Positions 34,697 through 47,783 of a stretch of DNA of 64,000 nt are shown here, piece by piece. Position 1 is the first letter of the stretch. The number at the start of each line of letters is the position of its first letter. The DNA comes from Microbacterium sp. EST19A (GTDB lineage Bacteria; Actinomycetota; Actinomycetes; Actinomycetales; Microbacteriaceae): assembly GCF_019969685.1 (NCBI RefSeq), contig NZ_JAHXYZ010000002.1, forward strand, positions 1-64,000. Direction: 5' to 3'. A program made the translations under genes and the position numbers. Below the pieces are notes generated by a model. That model was not told the origin of the DNA. It did no database searches and worked only from the letters and a program-made list of their open reading frames with translations.

Positions 34697-35227
34697 ATGA
34701 GCACGCGCACTGTGCTGCACGAAGCCGACGTATCGCGGGCGTTGACCCGTATCGCGCATGAGATCCTCGAGTCGAATCGAGGGGCTGAGAACCTCGTCCT
34801 GCTGGGCATTCCGACCCGCGGCGTCACTCTCGCCCACCGCCTGGCGCGACTGATCGGCGAGATCGCGCAGACCTCGGTCGCGGTCGGGGCTCTGGATGTC
34901 ACGCTCTTCCGCGATGATCTCGCGAAGCACCCGACGCGGTCTCCGCATCCGACCGAGATCCCCGACGGGGGGATCGACGGCAAGATCGTCGTCCTCGTCG
35001 ACGATGTGCTCTTCTCGGGCCGCAGCATCCGCGCCGCTCTCGACGCGATCCAGTCGATCGGCCGGCCCGCCGTCGTGCGCCTGGCCATCCTCGTGGACCG
35101 CGGTCACCGCGAGCTGCCGATCCGGCCGGACTTCATCGGCAAGAACATCCCCTCCGCCCGCACCGAGCGGGTCAACGTGCGCCTCCTCGAGAACGACGGG
35201 GCCGAGGAGGTGACGATCGGCGAATGA
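34697..35227 (+). CDS. pyrR: PyrR, bifunctional pyr operon regulator/uracil phosphoribosyltransferase
   Basis: Binds pyr leader RNA when UMP is plentiful and weakly makes UMP from uracil and PRPP. The protein is 176 residues from the ATG behind AAGGGAG. The PRPP motif [19 protein letters not shown] is clear, along with [14 protein letters not shown] and the C-terminal [15 protein letters not shown]. An upstream frame extension is not used because it lies over the RNA element. GTGA-like overlap with pyrB follows (4 bases). Confidence 0.96.
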   Translation: MSTRTVLHEADVSRALTRIAHEILESNRGAENLVLLGIPTRGVTLAHRLARLIGEIAQTSVAVGALDVTLFRDDLAKHPTRSPHPTEIPDGGIDGKIVVLVDDVLFSGRSIRAALDAIQSIGRPAVVRLAILVDRGHRELPIRPDFIGKNIPSARTERVNVRLLENDGAEEVTIGE

Positions 35228-36189
35228 GACACCTCCTCGACACCCGCACCCTTTCGAAGACCGATGCCCTCCGCATCCTCGACATCGCCGAGGACATGTC
35301 CGACACCCAGTCCCGGGAAGTGAAGAAGCTCCCGACGCTCCGCGGCAAGACGGTCGTGAACCTCTTCTTCGAGGACTCGACCCGTACCCGCATCTCCTTC
35401 GAAGCCGCCGCCAAGCGCCTGTCCGCCGATGTCATCAACTTCGCCGCGAAGGGCTCCAGCGTCTCGAAGGGCGAGAGCCTGAAGGACACGGCGCAGACCC
35501 TGGAGGCCATCGGGGCCGACGCGGTCGTCGTCCGGCATCCCGGGTCCGGCGCCCCGCAGACCCTCGCGACGAGCGGCTGGATCTCGGCGGGCGTGGTCAA
35601 CGCCGGCGACGGCACGCACGAGCACCCGACCCAGGCGCTGCTCGACGCCTTCACGATCCGCAAGCGCCGCTTCGGCGCCGACAGCCGCGGACGCGATCTC
35701 GCCGGACTCCGGATCGTGATCGTCGGCGACGTGCTGCACTCCCGGGTCGCGCGCTCGAACGTGTGGCTGCTCACGACGCTGGGCGCCGAGGTCACGCTCG
35801 TGGCGCCTCCCACGCTCGTACCGCAGAACGTCTCGCTCTGGCCGGTCCGCGTCGTCTACGACCTCGACGAGGCACTCGCGCAGGGGCCGGATGCCGTGAT
35901 GATGCTCCGGATCCAGCTCGAGCGGATGAATGCCGCGTATTTCCCGACTGAGCGGGAGTATTCGCGGAGATGGGGCCTCGACGCACGGCGTGTGGCGGGC
36001 CTCCCGGACGGTAGCATTGTGATGCACCCCGGACCCATGAACCGCGGGCTGGAGATCTCCTCCGAAGCAGCCGATTCCGCCCGGTCCACGGTGCTGGAGC
36101 AGGTCACGAACGGGGTGTCCGTCCGCATGGCGGTGCTGTACCTGCTGCTGGCAGGAGAACGAGACGACGAACGAGGGGGAGACCTGTGA
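35224..36189 (+). CDS. pyrB: Aspartate carbamoyltransferase catalytic subunit
   Basis: Forms carbamoyl-aspartate from carbamoyl phosphate and aspartate. The 321-residue protein shows [21 protein letters not shown] (STRTR phosphate loop), [12 protein letters not shown], the [12 protein letters not shown] motif and [12 protein letters not shown]. The regulatory chain PyrI is absent, as expected for actinobacteria. Overlaps pyrR and pyrC by 4 bases each. Confidence 0.97.
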   Translation: MRHLLDTRTLSKTDALRILDIAEDMSDTQSREVKKLPTLRGKTVVNLFFEDSTRTRISFEAAAKRLSADVINFAAKGSSVSKGESLKDTAQTLEAIGADAVVVRHPGSGAPQTLATSGWISAGVVNAGDGTHEHPTQALLDAFTIRKRRFGADSRGRDLAGLRIVIVGDVLHSRVARSNVWLLTTLGAEVTLVAPPTLVPQNVSLWPVRVVYDLDEALAQGPDAVMMLRIQLERMNAAYFPTEREYSRRWGLDARRVAGLPDGSIVMHPGPMNRGLEISSEAADSARSTVLEQVTNGVSVRMAVLYLLLAGERDDERGGDL

Positions 36190-37490
36190 GCGAGACCCTC
36201 GTCATCACCGGTGCACAGCTGCTCGGCGCGGAGAGCGCCGACATCATCGTCGAGGGCGGTGTCATCACCGAGATCGGCGCAGGTCTCAGCCGAGCCGGCG
36301 CGCGCGTCATCGACGCCGAGGGGCTGGTCGCCCTCCCGGGCCTCGTCGATCTGCACACGCATCTGCGCGAGCCCGGCTACGAAGCATCCGAGACGATCCT
36401 CACCGGCACCAGAGCAGCGGCAGCGGGCGGCTTCACCGCCGTGTTCGCCATGCCCAACACGTCTCCGGTGGCCGACACGGCGGGTGTCGTCGAGCAGGAG
36501 CTCGCCCTGGGCGAGGCAGCAGGCTACGCCACCGTGCAGCCGATCGGGGCGGTGACCGTCGGGCAGAAGGGCGAGCGCCTCGCCGAGCTGGGTGCGATGG
36601 CGACGTCCCGCGCACAGGTCCGCGTCTTCAGCGATGACGGCTTCTGCGTGTTCGACCCGCTGATCATGCGCCGCGCCCTGGAGTACGTGAAGTCCTTCGA
36701 CGGCGTGATCGCGCAACACGCGCAGGATCCGCGCCTCACCGAGGGCGCCCAGATGAACGAGGGCACCGTGTCGGCGGAGCTCGGCCTCGCCGGCTGGCCC
36801 GCGGTCGCCGAGGAGTCGATCATCGCCCGCGACGTGCTGCTCGCGGAGCACGTCGGCTCGCGGCTGCACGTCTGCCACCTCTCCACGGCGGGCTCCGTCG
36901 ACATCATCCGCTGGGCCAAGAAGCGCGGCATCGCCGTCACCGCCGAGGTCACTCCGCACCACCTGCTGCTGACGGATGAACTCGTTCGCGGGTACGACGC
37001 CCGCTACAAGGTGAACCCGCCGCTGCGCCGTGAAGAAGACGTCCTGGCCGTGCGCGAAGGACTCGCCGACGGCACGATCGACATCGTGGCGACCGACCAC
37101 GCCCCGCACCCGAGCGAGCACAAGGCATGCGAATGGCAGGCGGCGGCCAACGGCATGGTGGGCCTCGAGAGCGCTCTGCGCGTCGTGCACCAGTCCATGG
37201 TGCAGACCGGGCTCATCGGCTGGTCCGACGTGGCGAGGGTGATGAGCGCCGCTCCCGCGCGGATCGGACGCCTGTCCGGGCACGGGACGCCCCTCGAGGT
37301 CGGCAGCGCCGCCCAGATCACGCTCTACGACGCCTCGGTCGACGGCGTGTTCACCGAGGCCGACCTGCACGGTCGCAGCGTGAACTCGCCGTACCTCGGT
37401 CGCGCTCTGCCCGGTCGCGTCGAGTTCACGGTGCACGGCGGCACGGTCACCGTCGACGGCGGAACCGTGGTCGAGGAGCTGAACGCATGA
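36186..37490 (+). CDS. pyrC: Dihydroorotase
   Basis: Cyclises carbamoyl-aspartate to dihydroorotate with zinc. The 434-residue protein is the class I bacterial form: [12 protein letters not shown] with the metal-binding His pair, [11 protein letters not shown] with the bridging Lys region, [18 protein letters not shown] and [12 protein letters not shown] for metal and substrate. GTG start overlapping pyrB. It couples to the next gene by 4 bases. Confidence 0.97.
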   Translation: MSETLVITGAQLLGAESADIIVEGGVITEIGAGLSRAGARVIDAEGLVALPGLVDLHTHLREPGYEASETILTGTRAAAAGGFTAVFAMPNTSPVADTAGVVEQELALGEAAGYATVQPIGAVTVGQKGERLAELGAMATSRAQVRVFSDDGFCVFDPLIMRRALEYVKSFDGVIAQHAQDPRLTEGAQMNEGTVSAELGLAGWPAVAEESIIARDVLLAEHVGSRLHVCHLSTAGSVDIIRWAKKRGIAVTAEVTPHHLLLTDELVRGYDARYKVNPPLRREEDVLAVREGLADGTIDIVATDHAPHPSEHKACEWQAAANGMVGLESALRVVHQSMVQTGLIGWSDVARVMSAAPARIGRLSGHGTPLEVGSAAQITLYDASVDGVFTEADLHGRSVNSPYLGRALPGRVEFTVHGGTVTVDGGTVVEELNA

Positions 37491-38011
37491 CCCGCGAACT
37501 CGCCATCACCGTCATGATCGCCCTCGCGGTGCTCATCCTGCTCGCGATGTTCTTCGCGTGGCGACGACGTCTGCGCCGGGACTCCGGTCTCTCCGCACCG
37601 CTGGGTGTGCCGGAGCACGCGGAGGTCGCACGGCGCGACGAAGTCCTGTACGTCTCGACGACGCGCCACGATCAGCCTCTGGAGCGCCTCGCGGTCTCTC
37701 CGCTGACCTACCGCGCCCGCGGTGAGCTGGCGGTCACGGATCGTGGTGTCGCGCTCTGCCTCGACGGCTCGCCGACGGTGTTCCTCGCCTCCTCGCGCCT
37801 CGTGCAGGTCGACAGGGCGACCGTCACGATCGACCGCGTGGTCGAGCCGGGCGGACTCATCCGCATCTCCTGGAGCACCGACGATGACACCGTCGTGGAC
37901 TCCTACCTGCGCCTGGCCACGGGCGACCCGAAGAACCTCATCTCTGAACTGCAGCGGCTCGTCCCCGTCTCCGACGGCAGCGCCGCCCCCGACACAGGAG
38001 CCATACGATGA
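37487..38011 (+). CDS. PH-like single-pass membrane protein in the pyr operon, unknown function
   Basis: A 174-residue protein that I place with the actinobacterial PH-domain-like family found between pyrC and carA (compare Rv1382 in Mycobacterium, recalled). One membrane helix ([21 protein letters not shown], about residues 8-28) with a basic stop-transfer is followed by a beta-rich domain ([33 protein letters not shown]). It overlaps pyrC and carA by 4 bases each, so it is translated with the pathway. A regulatory or assembly role is inferred only from location. Confidence 0.78.
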   Translation: MTRELAITVMIALAVLILLAMFFAWRRRLRRDSGLSAPLGVPEHAEVARRDEVLYVSTTRHDQPLERLAVSPLTYRARGELAVTDRGVALCLDGSPTVFLASSRLVQVDRATVTIDRVVEPGGLIRISWSTDDDTVVDSYLRLATGDPKNLISELQRLVPVSDGSAAPDTGAIR

Positions 38012-39149
38012 CCTCCCTGCCCGAAACCGCCGTGCTCGTCCTCGAAGACGGCACCACCCACACCGGTCGCGCCTACGGTGCGCGCGGTCGCACCCTGGGC
38101 GAAGTCGTGTTCGCCACCGGCATGTCCGGCTACCAGGAGACGCTCACCGACCCGTCGTACGCGGGGCAGATCGTGCTGCAGACCGCGCCGCACATCGGCA
38201 ACACCGGTATGAACGACGAGGACATGGAGTCCCGCCGGATCTGGGCCGCCGGGTACATCGTGCGCGACCCTTCGCGCGTCGTCTCGAACTGGCGGGCGAA
38301 CGCCTCGCTCGACGAGATCCTCGTGCAGGACGGCATCGTCGGCATCAGCGGCATCGACACCCGCTCGATCACCCGGCACATCCGGTCCGCCGGCTCCATG
38401 CGCGGGGGGATCTTCTCCGGTGCGGACGCCGCGCTCGACCCCGAGGAGCAGCTGCGCATCGTGCGCGAGGCGCCCGAGATGGCCGGTCGCAACCTCTCCG
38501 CCGAGGTGTCGGTGGATGTCGCGACCGTCACGACGGCGATGGGGGAGCGGATCGGCAACCTCGCCGTGCTCGACCTCGGCGTGAAGCAGGCCACGATCGA
38601 CAACCTCGCGGCCCGCGGCTTCGAGGTGCACGTGCTTCCGCAGAACGTGACGATCGACGACATCCGCTCCATCGATCCGGTCGCGGTGTTCTACTCCAAC
38701 GGACCCGGCGACCCCGCGGCATCCGGCGATCACGTCGAGCTGCTGCGCTCCGTCCTCGACCACGGGCTGCCGTTCTTCGGCATCTGCTTCGGCAACCAGC
38801 TGCTCGGCCGCGCCCTGGGCCTGGGCACCTACAAGCTGCCGTTCGGACACCGCGGCATCAACCAGCCCGTGCTCGACAAGACCACGGGCCGGGTGGAGAT
38901 CACCGCCCACAACCACGGCTTCGCCGTCGAGGCGCCCCTCGAGGGCTCGTTCGACAGCCCGAACGGCTACGGCAAGGTCGAGGTCAGCCACGTGGGCCTC
39001 AACGACAACGTCGTGGAGGGTCTCCGCGCCCTCGACATCCCGGCGTTCTCGGTGCAGTACCACCCCGAGGCCGCTGCCGGCCCGCACGACGCCAACTACC
39101 TCTTCGACCGGTTCGCGACGATGGTCCGCGAGAACAAGGACAGCAAGTA

Positions 39150-39150
<1 letters not shown>
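38008..39150 (+). CDS. carA: Carbamoyl-phosphate synthase small (glutaminase) subunit
   Basis: Hydrolyses glutamine and passes ammonia to CarB. The 380-residue protein has the N-terminal CarA domain ([16 protein letters not shown]) and the class I amidotransferase with the nucleophile Cys in [16 protein letters not shown] and His-Glu in [13 protein letters not shown]. The TAA of carA overlaps the carB ATG by one base. Confidence 0.97.
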
Positions 39151-42433
<3,283 letters not shown>

Positions 42434-42437
<4 letters not shown>

Positions 42438-43279
42438 GCCAGGGTTTCGGCGAGCGGGTCCAGGCGGCGCTGCGCGCGCACGGTCAGCTCTGCGTCGGCA
42501 TCGACCCGCACGCCGAGCTGCTCGCCGCGTGGGGCCTCGGTGACGACGCGGCCGGGGTGCGCGAGTTCGGGCTGCGCACCGTGGATGCTGCGGCGGGGCG
42601 CGTCGGCGTCGTGAAACCGCAGGTCTCGTTCTTCGAGCGCTTCGGGTCCAAGGGCATCGCGGCGCTGGAAGACGTGCTCTCGGCGGCCCGTGCGGCTGGA
42701 CTGCTCGTCATCGCCGATGCCAAGCGCGGCGACATCGGCTCGACCATGGACGACTACGCCCGCGCGTGGCTCACACCCGGCGCACCGCTGGAAGCCGACG
42801 CGCTCACCGTCAACCCCTTCCTCGGCGTCGGGGCGCTCGACGGCACGTTCGAGCTCGCGGCGAAGCACGGCAAGGGCGTGTTCGTGCTCGCGGCGACCAG
42901 CAACCCCGAGGCCGAGGGCGTGCAGCGCGCGACCGTCGCCTCCGGTTCGACCGTGTCGGCGCAGATCATCGCGGAGGTGTCGGCACGCAACGCCGCCCTG
43001 GTGAATCCTGGGGCATGGGGGAGCTTCGGCTTCGTCATCGGTGCGACGGTCGACTGGACTCAGGCCGGCATCGCGCCGTTCGCTCCGACCGCGCCCATCC
43101 TCGCGCCCGGCTTCGGCACGCAGGGCGCGACGCCCGCCGACCTGCGGGAGCGGTTCGGCACGATGTCGGATGCCGTGATCGCCAGCGAGAGCCGCAGCAT
43201 CCTCTCCGCCGGTCCCGAGGGACTCGCCGCAGCGATCACGGCTCGCATCGCCGCGTACCGGGAGGTCGTCAGTGTCTGA
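42434..43279 (+). CDS. pyrF: Orotidine 5'-phosphate decarboxylase (actinobacterial type)
   Basis: Last step to UMP. The 281-residue protein is the long type found in actinobacteria and mycobacteria. The catalytic Asp-Lys-Asp motif is in [19 protein letters not shown], with [14 protein letters not shown] at the N-terminus, and [14 protein letters not shown] start overlapping carB. pyrD, pyrE and pyrG are not in the window. The last 8 bases overlap the next gene. Confidence 0.96.
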
Positions 43280-44183
43280 ACCGCGTCGAACCGTCCCGGA
43301 GGTCGACCGTGCGGCAGCCGCCCGCCGAGCCGTGGAGCGTCGGCGCGCCCGGGCGTCGCTGAAGCGCGACCTCACGATGCGCGTCGTGACGCCGCAGACC
43401 ATCCTGCACCGTGCGACCGCCGACGCCGAGTCGGTCGAGGGGTCGATGCGCATCACCGACTTCCTGCTCGCCCTCCCGGCCATCGGCGCAGGCAAGCGCG
43501 ACCGTGTGCTGCAGGAGCTGCATATCTCTCCGGTGAAGCGCCTCGGCGGTCTGGGCGCGCGCCAGCGCGTCGTCCTCGAGGACTGGCTCGACAGTCGGTT
43601 CCCCGTGCTCGAACCACGCGATGCCCGCGGCAGGCTGCTCGTGCTGGCGGGCCCCACGGCCGTGGGCAAGGGGACCGTCGCCGCGCACATCCGCGAGCAC
43701 AATCCGGAGATCCACCTCTCGGTGTCGGCGACGACACGGCCGCCGCGGCCCGGTGAGGTCGACGGCGTGCATTACTACTTCGTGGACGACACCGAGTTCG
43801 ACCGCCTCATCTCCGACGACGAGCTGCTCGAGTACGCCGTGGTGCACAACCGCTCCCGCTACGGGACTCCGAGGGCGCCGATCGACGCCGCCCTCGCCGA
43901 GGGAAAGACCGTTCTGCTCGAGATCGATCTGCAGGGTGCACGCCAGGTGCGGCGCGCCGAGCCGTCCGCGACACTGATCTTCCTGCTCCCGCCCAGCTGG
44001 GACGAACTGGTGCACCGACTGGTCGGCCGGGGCACGGAAGACGCCGAAGAACGGGCGCGACGACTGCGCACGGCGAAGGTCGAACTCGCCGCCCAGAACG
44101 AGTTCGATCACCTCATCGTGAACGAGGACGTCGCCGCGGCGGCCCGCGAGGTCGTAGAATTGACCTCAGGCTCTGCGCGCTGA
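43272..44183 (+). CDS. gmk: mIHF-guanylate kinase fusion
   Basis: A single 303-residue protein containing two normally separate proteins. Residues about 13-106 match mycobacterial-type integration host factor ([21 protein letters not shown], then [25 protein letters not shown] and [15 protein letters not shown]), a helical DNA-binding nucleoid protein. From about residue 118 it is guanylate kinase (GMP + ATP to GDP + ADP), with P-loop GPTAVGKG at 127-134, [20 protein letters not shown] and [11 protein letters not shown]. In many actinobacteria the mihF gene lies directly upstream of gmk; here there is no stop or second start between them. The GTG start sits in the 3' end of pyrF with GGGAGGT upstream. 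A processed form has not been ruled out. Confidence 0.9.
   Translation: MSEPRRTVPEVDRAAAARRAVERRRARASLKRDLTMRVVTPQTILHRATADAESVEGSMRITDFLLALPAIGAGKRDRVLQELHISPVKRLGGLGARQRVVLEDWLDSRFPVLEPRDARGRLLVLAGPTAVGKGTVAAHIREHNPEIHLSVSATTRPPRPGEVDGVHYYFVDDTEFDRLISDDELLEYAVVHNRSRYGTPRAPIDAALAEGKTVLLEIDLQGARQVRRAEPSATLIFLLPPSWDELVHRLVGRGTEDAEERARRLRTAKVELAAQNEFDHLIVNEDVAAAAREVVELTSGSAR
44155..44160 (+). promoter_or_regulatory. Putative -10 box (TAGAAT) for rpoZ
   Basis: TAGAAT overlaps the gmk 3' end. The leader to rpoZ would be about 80 bases and carries GGAGG at 44236-44240 as Shine-Dalgarno. Confidence 0.45.
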
Positions 44184-44247
44184 CACGTTCGCGCGCCTAT
44201 TGCACCGTCTTCGCGACGATCCCGTCGCCTGATCTGGAGGTCCCACC

Positions 44248-44505
44248 ATGGCCGGACACCACACCAAGGGCATCATCGATCCCCCCATCGACAACCTGCT
44301 CGACCGCGTCGACTCCAAGTACGAGCTCGTGATCTACGCCGCCAAGCGCGCGCGCCAGATCAACGACTACTACTCCGACCTGCACGAGGGCAACCTGTTC
44401 GACAACGTCGGCCCGCTCGTCGACTCCTCGGTCGAGGACAAGCCGTTGACGATCGCTCTGCACGAGATCAACGAGGACAAGCTCCGCCTGCGTCACGCAG
44501 AGTGA
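44248..44505 (+). CDS. rpoZ: RNA polymerase omega subunit
   Basis: Assembly factor of RNA polymerase that clamps the beta-prime subunit. The 85-residue protein shows the actinobacterial sequence [33 protein letters not shown], then [10 protein letters not shown] near the C-terminus. GGAGG precedes the ATG. coaBC, which often follows in actinobacteria, is not here; a strong hairpin follows instead and then metK. Confidence 0.97.
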   Translation: MAGHHTKGIIDPPIDNLLDRVDSKYELVIYAAKRARQINDYYSDLHEGNLFDNVGPLVDSSVEDKPLTIALHEINEDKLRLRHAE

Positions 44506-44511
44506 TATTCC

Positions 44512-44544
44512 GACCGCGCACGCCGCTCTGTCGGCGGCGCGGTC
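44512..44544 (+). terminator. Hairpin between rpoZ and metK
   Basis: GACCGCGC, a bulged A, then CGCCG pairs with CGGCG GCGCGGTC: 13 base pairs around a 6-base loop (CTCTGT). No T-run follows. It lies directly after rpoZ and abuts CAGAAT (44544-44549), a possible -10 for metK. Confidence 0.65.
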
Positions 44545-44549
44545 CAGAA
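44544..44549 (+). promoter_or_regulatory. Possible -10 box (CAGAAT) for metK
   Basis: CAGAAT lies about 48 bases before the metK ATG and one base into the hairpin's 3' arm. The -35 region would fall within the hairpin. A weaker match than TAGAAT boxes elsewhere. Confidence 0.28.
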
Positions 44550-44596
44550 TGGGTGCTGCACCCCTCCCACCATCCATCCCCGTTCTGGAGCAACCG

Positions 44597-45790
44597 ATGA
44601 GCGCCCTGCGTCTGTTCACGTCCGAGTCCGTCACCGAAGGGCACCCGGACAAGATCTGCGACCAGATCTCGGACAGCATCCTCGACGGACTGCTCGCGAA
44701 GGACCCCGGCTCCCGTGTGGCCGTCGAGACGCTCGTCACCACAGGCCTCGTGCATGTGGCGGGCGAGATCCGCACCGAGGCGTACGTCGACATCCCGACG
44801 ATCGTCCGCCAGGTCGTGAACGGCATCGGCTACACCTCCAGCGAGACCGGCTTCGACGGCGACTCGTGCGGTGTCAGCGTCTCGGTCGGCGAGCAGTCGA
44901 CCGACATCGCGCACGGCGTCGACAGCGCGCAGGAGCACCGCGACGGCTCGTCCGTCGACCCGCTCGACGCGCTCGGCGCGGGCGATCAGGGCATCATGTT
45001 CGGCTTCGCGACGAACGAGACGCCGCAGCTCATGCCGATGGCCGCCTGGACGGCGCATCGCATCGCCGAGCGCCTCACCGAGGTGCGCCGCAGCGGCCTG
45101 TTGCCGTTCCTCCGCCCCGACGGCAAGACCCAGGTCACGCTCGGCTACGACGGCTTCACGCCGAAGACCGTCGATGCCGTGGTGCTCTCGACGCAGCACC
45201 ACCCCGACATCTCGCAGGACGAGCTGAAGGCGCAGGTGCGCGAGCACGTCATCGATCCGATCCTCGCGACGACCGGTCTCGACCTCGGTGACGTCACGCA
45301 CTACATCAACCCCGCGGGTCCGTTCGTCACGGGCGGCCCGAAGGGCGATGCGGGCCTCACCGGTCGCAAGATCATCATCGACACCTATGGAGGAGCGGCT
45401 CGCCACGGCGGCGGCGCCTTCAGCGGCAAGGACCCGTCGAAGGTCGATCGCTCCGGCGCCTACGCCACGCGCTGGGTGGCGAAGAACGCCGTGGCCGCGG
45501 GCCTGGCCGACCGGCTCGAGGTGCAGGTCGCCTACGCGATCGGCGTCGCGCGGCCCGTCGGTCTCTACGTCGAGACCTTCGGCACCGGCAAGGTGACCGA
45601 CGAGGCCATCATCAAGGCCATCGAAGACGTCTTCGACCTGCGTCCGCAGGCGATCATCGAGCAGCTCGATCTGCTGCGGCCCATCTACGCGCAGACCGCG
45701 GCGTACGGTCACTTCGGCCGCGAGCTGCCCGATTTCACGTGGGAGCGGACCGACCGCGTGGAAGAGCTTCGCCGCGCTGCCGGGCTCTGA
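44597..45790 (+). CDS. metK: S-adenosylmethionine synthetase
   Basis: Makes SAM from methionine and ATP. The protein is 397 residues from the ATG after TGGAG (a frame extension upstream is not conserved). It shows [20 protein letters not shown], the flexible-loop region, [16 protein letters not shown] and the P-loop-like [19 protein letters not shown]. The length is standard. No SAM riboswitch is visible in the 91-base leader. Sixteen bases separate it from priA. Confidence 0.97.
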   Translation: MSALRLFTSESVTEGHPDKICDQISDSILDGLLAKDPGSRVAVETLVTTGLVHVAGEIRTEAYVDIPTIVRQVVNGIGYTSSETGFDGDSCGVSVSVGEQSTDIAHGVDSAQEHRDGSSVDPLDALGAGDQGIMFGFATNETPQLMPMAAWTAHRIAERLTEVRRSGLLPFLRPDGKTQVTLGYDGFTPKTVDAVVLSTQHHPDISQDELKAQVREHVIDPILATTGLDLGDVTHYINPAGPFVTGGPKGDAGLTGRKIIIDTYGGAARHGGGAFSGKDPSKVDRSGAYATRWVAKNAVAAGLADRLEVQVAYAIGVARPVGLYVETFGTGKVTDEAIIKAIEDVFDLRPQAIIEQLDLLRPIYAQTAAYGHFGRELPDFTWERTDRVEELRRAAGL

Positions 45791-45806
45791 TGCGGGCCCG
45801 GTCGTC

Positions 45807-47765
45807 ATGACGGGCGAGAGCCGACGCATCGCGCGCGTGCTCCTCGATTCACCGCTGCCGCAGCTCGACCGCCTCTTCGATTACGCGCTCCCCGCGGAGT
45901 TCGGCGATGTGCCGCTCGGCGTGCGCGTGCGCGTGCCGCTGCGCACCGCGGGACGGGTGATCGATGGGTACGTCGTCGACATCGATACCGAGGACGACGC
46001 CGACCGGGCCCTGTCCGAGGTCGACAGCATCGTGTCGGAGGTGGCGGTGCTTCCCGAGCGGCTGCATCGCCTCGCGCGCCGGGTCGCGGACCGGGCCGCG
46101 GGTTCCGCCTCGGACGTGCTGCGACTCGTGATCCCCAAGCGGCAGGTGCGGGTCGAGAAGGCCTGGACCGCCGAGAGCCCCGTCCCGGTCGTGGACGAGG
46201 ATGCCGCTGCCCGGGCGCAGGAGATCCTCGACGCGTACGACGGCCTCGCCGCGGTGCTGGACGGAAGCGGGCGTGCCGCCGTCGAGGCCATCCCGCAGCT
46301 CCGCGACGGCGCAGAGGGTTGGTCCCTGCTCCTGGCCGCCGCTGCGGCACGGCTGCTGGCGTCGGGAAAGTCGTCGATCCTCATCGTCCCCGACCATCGC
46401 GACCTCGATCGCCTGCTGACCACTCTCGACGGGCTCGTACCGGGGGACGCCGTCGTGCGTTACGACTCCCGGCAGACGAACCCCGATCGCTACCGCGGCT
46501 TCCTGCGCACGCTCGAAGAGGCGCCGTGCATCGTCGTCGGCAACCGTTCCGCGGTCTACGCGCCGGTCCAGGCGGGGCTCGTGGCCATCTGGGACGACGG
46601 CGACCCGTTGCTCGGCGAACAGCTCGCGCCCTACGTGAACGCGCGGGATGCGGCGCTGCTCCGGCAGGAGCTCGAGCAGTCGGCGCTGCTGTTCGCGGGG
46701 CACACCCGCACCACCGACGTCGAGCGGCTGGTCGCGCACGGCTGGCTGGACGATGTGCGCGCCGCGCGCCGCGTGCTTCCGAAGGTCGTGCTCAGCACCC
46801 CGCAGGAGATGGAGCAGCCGGCCGGGCAGCGGATGCCGTCCTCGGCGTTCCTCGCCGCGCGCACCGCCGCCGCCGAAGGGCCCGTGCTGGTGCAGGTGTC
46901 GCGCCCGGGATTCTCCCCGTCGCTCGTCTGCGCGGAATGCCGTGCGCCCGCGCGCTGCCCGCATTGCGGCGGTCCGCTCGGCGCCCGTCACCGCGGCGCC
47001 GTCCCGGTGTGCGGATGGTGCGGTCGCAGCGCCCAGGCGTGGGCGTGTCCCTTCTGCTCGTCGACGAAGCTCCGCCTGGCGTCGTCCGGGAGCGAGCGCA
47101 CCGCGGATGAGCTCGGACGTGCGTTCCCCGGCATCCGCGTGATCGTCGCCGACGGAGCCCACCCCGTCGAACGCGTCGACGCCAAGCCCGCACTCGTCGT
47201 GGCGACACGCGGCGCCGAGCCGCTGGCCGTCGGGGGATACCGCGCGGTCGTGCTCCTCGACGGACCGCGGATGCTGCAAGCACCCGATCTGCGCATCGGG
47301 GAGGCGTGTCTGCGCTGGTGGTCGAACGCCGCGGCCCTCGCAGCCCCCGGCGCACCGATCCACCTCGTCGGTGTGAGCGGTGCGGTGGGGATGGCTCTCG
47401 CCACCTGGAACCAGGCGGGATACGCGCGCGCGGAGCTCGAGAGCAGGGCGCCGCTCCACATGCCGCCGACGACGCGCGTGGCCCTGGTCGAGGGCTCGGC
47501 CGCCGCTGTGTCACGCGCCCTCATCGCGCTCGGGGAGCTCGCCCTGCCCTCCGACGCGGTGCTCGGGCCGGTACCCGTCGAATCCGACGACCTGCCTCCG
47601 CGCGTGCGCGCGCTCGTGCGGTTCGAGTACGGTGCCGGCAGCCGCGTCGCCACGGTGCTCCGTGCCGCCGTCGTCGCTGAGGCCGTCAATGGGCGGCGCG
47701 GCAAGGCCCGCAACACGAAGAGCACTCTCACGGTGCGCCTCGATATCCTCGATCCAGAGCTCTGA
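45807..47765 (+). CDS. priA: PriA homologue with degenerate helicase motifs
   Basis: A 652-residue replication-restart protein of the actinobacterial type. The N-terminal DNA-binding domain (RIARVLLDSPLPQLDRLFDYALP) is normal. The helicase part is degenerate: the Walker A place reads LLASGKSSIL (about 183-192) without G-x-G-K-T, and the DEXH place reads IWDDGD (261-266). The zinc-binding Cys cluster is complete (CAECRAPARCPHCGG, CGWCG, CPFC, from about 375). Such proteins are expected not to hydrolyse ATP and to work as a structural PriA. It is co-oriented with fmt. Confidence 0.9.
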   Translation: MTGESRRIARVLLDSPLPQLDRLFDYALPAEFGDVPLGVRVRVPLRTAGRVIDGYVVDIDTEDDADRALSEVDSIVSEVAVLPERLHRLARRVADRAAGSASDVLRLVIPKRQVRVEKAWTAESPVPVVDEDAAARAQEILDAYDGLAAVLDGSGRAAVEAIPQLRDGAEGWSLLLAAAAARLLASGKSSILIVPDHRDLDRLLTTLDGLVPGDAVVRYDSRQTNPDRYRGFLRTLEEAPCIVVGNRSAVYAPVQAGLVAIWDDGDPLLGEQLAPYVNARDAALLRQELEQSALLFAGHTRTTDVERLVAHGWLDDVRAARRVLPKVVLSTPQEMEQPAGQRMPSSAFLAARTAAAEGPVLVQVSRPGFSPSLVCAECRAPARCPHCGGPLGARHRGAVPVCGWCGRSAQAWACPFCSSTKLRLASSGSERTADELGRAFPGIRVIVADGAHPVERVDAKPALVVATRGAEPLAVGGYRAVVLLDGPRMLQAPDLRIGEACLRWWSNAAALAAPGAPIHLVGVSGAVGMALATWNQAGYARAELESRAPLHMPPTTRVALVEGSAAAVSRALIALGELALPSDAVLGPVPVESDDLPPRVRALVRFEYGAGSRVATVLRAAVVAEAVNGRRGKARNTKSTLTVRLDILDPEL

Positions 47766-47783
47766 CCCTTCCGGAGAACCTTC

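Noticed and set aside
44506..44596. SAM riboswitch upstream of metK
   Set aside because: The 91 bases form one simple hairpin. None of the SAM-I, SAM-II or SAM-IV core pairings or conserved loops are present.
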